A stretch of 64,000 nucleotides of DNA from Klebsiella ornithinolytica NBRC 105727 = ATCC 31898. Lineage in GTDB: Bacteria > Pseudomonadota > Gammaproteobacteria > Enterobacterales > Enterobacteriaceae. The first letter of the stretch is position 1, and the number at the start of each line of letters is the position of its first letter. The notes under the pieces were generated by a model. That model was not told where the DNA came from, ran no database searches, and saw nothing but the letters and a program-made list of their open reading frames with translations. Made by a program: the position numbers and the translations under genes. This document shows, piece by piece, positions 62,845 to 64,000 of the stretch. The stretch spans positions 620,001-684,000 of the forward strand of contig NZ_BCYR01000001.1 in the NCBI RefSeq assembly GCF_001598295.1, read 5' to 3'.

Positions 62845-64000
62845 TTAGCCTTCGTTGTGCATCTCCAGGTTTTCCACTTCGTTCAGACGCTGCACCGCTT
62901 TCGCATCGTCATTACGTAAGGAGTCAAGATAATCGAGGTACTGCTGGTCCACATCCTTAGTGACGTACACGCCGTTAAATACCGAACATTCAAACTGCTG
63001 AATATCCGGATTTTCCACACGTACAGCCTCAATCAGATCGTTCAGATCCTGGAAGATAAGGCCATCCGCGCCAATGATCTGGCGGATTTCGTCCACTTCG
63101 CGACCGTGGGCAATAAGCTCGGTTGCCGTCGGCATATCAATGCCGTAAACGTTCGGGAAACGAATCTCTGGCGCTGCGGAAGCCAGATAGACCTTTTTCG
63201 CGCCGGCTTCGCGCGCCATCTCAATAATCTGTTCCGAGGTGGTCCCACGCACGATGGAGTCATCCACCAGCAGCACGTTTTTATCCCGGAACTCCGCGCG
63301 GTTGGCATTAAGCTTACGACGCACCGACTTCCGGCGCAGCTGCTGGCCCGGCATGATGAAGGTCCGGCCGACGTAACGGTTTTTCACGAAGCCCTGGCGA
63401 TAAGGCTTATCGAGGATACGGGCAATTTCCAGCGCGATATCGCAGGAGGTTTCCGGGATCGGAATGACCACGTCAATGTCCAGATCTTCCCATTCACGAG
63501 CGATCTTCTCACCCAGTTTGGTGCCCATATTGACGCGCGCGCTGTAGACGGAAATCTTGTCGATAAACGAGTCCGGGCGAGCAAAATAGACGTACTCAAA
63601 GAGGCACGGGTTGCTGACCGGATTCTCCGCGCACTGACGGGTAAACAGCTGGCCCTTCTCGGTAATATAGACCGCTTCACCCGGCGCCACATCGCGCAGG
63701 AATTCGAAGCCCAGGGTATCCAGCGCCACGCTCTCGGAGGCCACCATATACTCGGTACGACCATCGCCAACATCACGTTTCCCCAACACCAGAGGGCGGA
63801 TGCCGTTTGGATCGCGGAAGGCAACCATACCGTGACCAATGATCATCGCCACGCAGGCGTAGGCACCGCGGATTTGACGGTTCGTCGCAGCGATCGCGGC
63901 AAAAATGTTATCTGCTTCCAGAGGATAATGACGGAAGTTATCCAGCTCGCTGGCGAAGATGTTGAGCAGGATTTCAGAATCGGAAGTGGTGTTGATATGA
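62845..64000 (-). CDS. purF: Amidophosphoribosyltransferase PurF (5' end off window)
   Basis: PurF makes 5-phosphoribosylamine from PRPP and glutamine, the first step of purine synthesis. The window holds the last 384 residues of a protein that is about 505 long in E. coli. The N-terminal glutaminase domain with its catalytic Cys lies beyond the right edge. Visible: [20 protein letters not shown], the PRPP-binding loop [18 protein letters not shown] and the tail [11 protein letters not shown]. The frame stays open to base 64000 and continues the known N-terminal sequence ([19 protein letters not shown]). Confidence 0.97.
   Translation of the reverse strand, partial: HINTTSDSEILLNIFASELDNFRHYPLEADNIFAAIAATNRQIRGAYACVAMIIGHGMVAFRDPNGIRPLVLGKRDVGDGRTEYMVASESVALDTLGFEFLRDVAPGEAVYITEKGQLFTRQCAENPVSNPCLFEYVYFARPDSFIDKISVYSARVNMGTKLGEKIAREWEDLDIDVVIPIPETSCDIALEIARILDKPYRQGFVKNRYVGRTFIMPGQQLRRKSVRRKLNANRAEFRDKNVLLVDDSIVRGTTSEQIIEMAREAGAKKVYLASAAPEIRFPNVYGIDMPTATELIAHGREVDEIRQIIGADGLIFQDLNDLIEAVRVENPDIQQFECSVFNGVYVTKDVDQQYLDYLDSLRNDDAKAVQRLNEVENLEMHNEG

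Overview
The window is a chromosomal segment of a member of the Enterobacteriaceae. Gene content, order and protein lengths follow the Escherichia coli glpQ-to-purF interval almost gene for gene. The GC-rich coding, an ERIC element, and three local departures from the K-12 layout as I remember it point to the Klebsiella/Enterobacter/Kosakonia side of the family rather than E. coli. The departures are: no yfcC between pta and yfcD, an aldehyde dehydrogenase/LysR pair between yfcF and yfcG, and two unfamiliar genes in place of the K-12 gene between yfcH and hisP. The species cannot be fixed from sequence alone. I saw no rRNA, tRNA, CRISPR, prophage or insertion sequence.

Layout. 1-6648: glycerol-3-phosphate use, with divergent glpTQ and glpABC around a control region carrying GlpR- and CRP-like sites. 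6889-11050: the rhm cluster for L-rhamnonate uptake and cleavage, separated from glpC by two REP units. 11255-13752: yfaY, yfaZ and nudI. 13785-20792: menaquinone genes menF-D-H-B-C-E, tightly overlapped on the minus strand. 20953-22389: divergent elaA and rnz. 22499-37648: the 13-gene nuo operon (complex I, fused nuoCD) ending at a strong terminator. 38299-45694: lrhA, alaA, yfbR, yfbS, hxpA, yfbU, yfbV. 46032-49578: ackA-pta with an ERIC element between them. 49688-56125: yfcD, yfcE, yfcF, ALDH, LysR regulator, yfcG, folX, yfcH. 56343-57732: a small two-module locus that looks like a toxin-antitoxin pair, and an acetyltransferase. 57773-61852: the argT-hisJQMP basic amino acid importer, with two sigma-54 promoters and NtrC-like sites. 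62126-64000: ubiX and the 3' three quarters of purF.

How it works together. Most of the window is core respiration and overflow metabolism. The anaerobic glycerol-3-phosphate dehydrogenase GlpABC feeds electrons to menaquinone, whose early synthesis genes lie downstream; NDH-1 oxidises NADH; AckA-Pta makes acetate and ATP; LrhA sits next to nuo. The argT/his block is a nitrogen-limitation response. The accessory signal is concentrated at 51.6-54.1 kb and 56.1-57.7 kb.

The best candidate for something poorly described is 56298-57167: a palindromic operator-like site over a TTGACA hexamer, a small HicA-like module, and a HicB/winged-helix-like module. The two modules are read in one open frame, yet the second keeps its own ribosome binding site.
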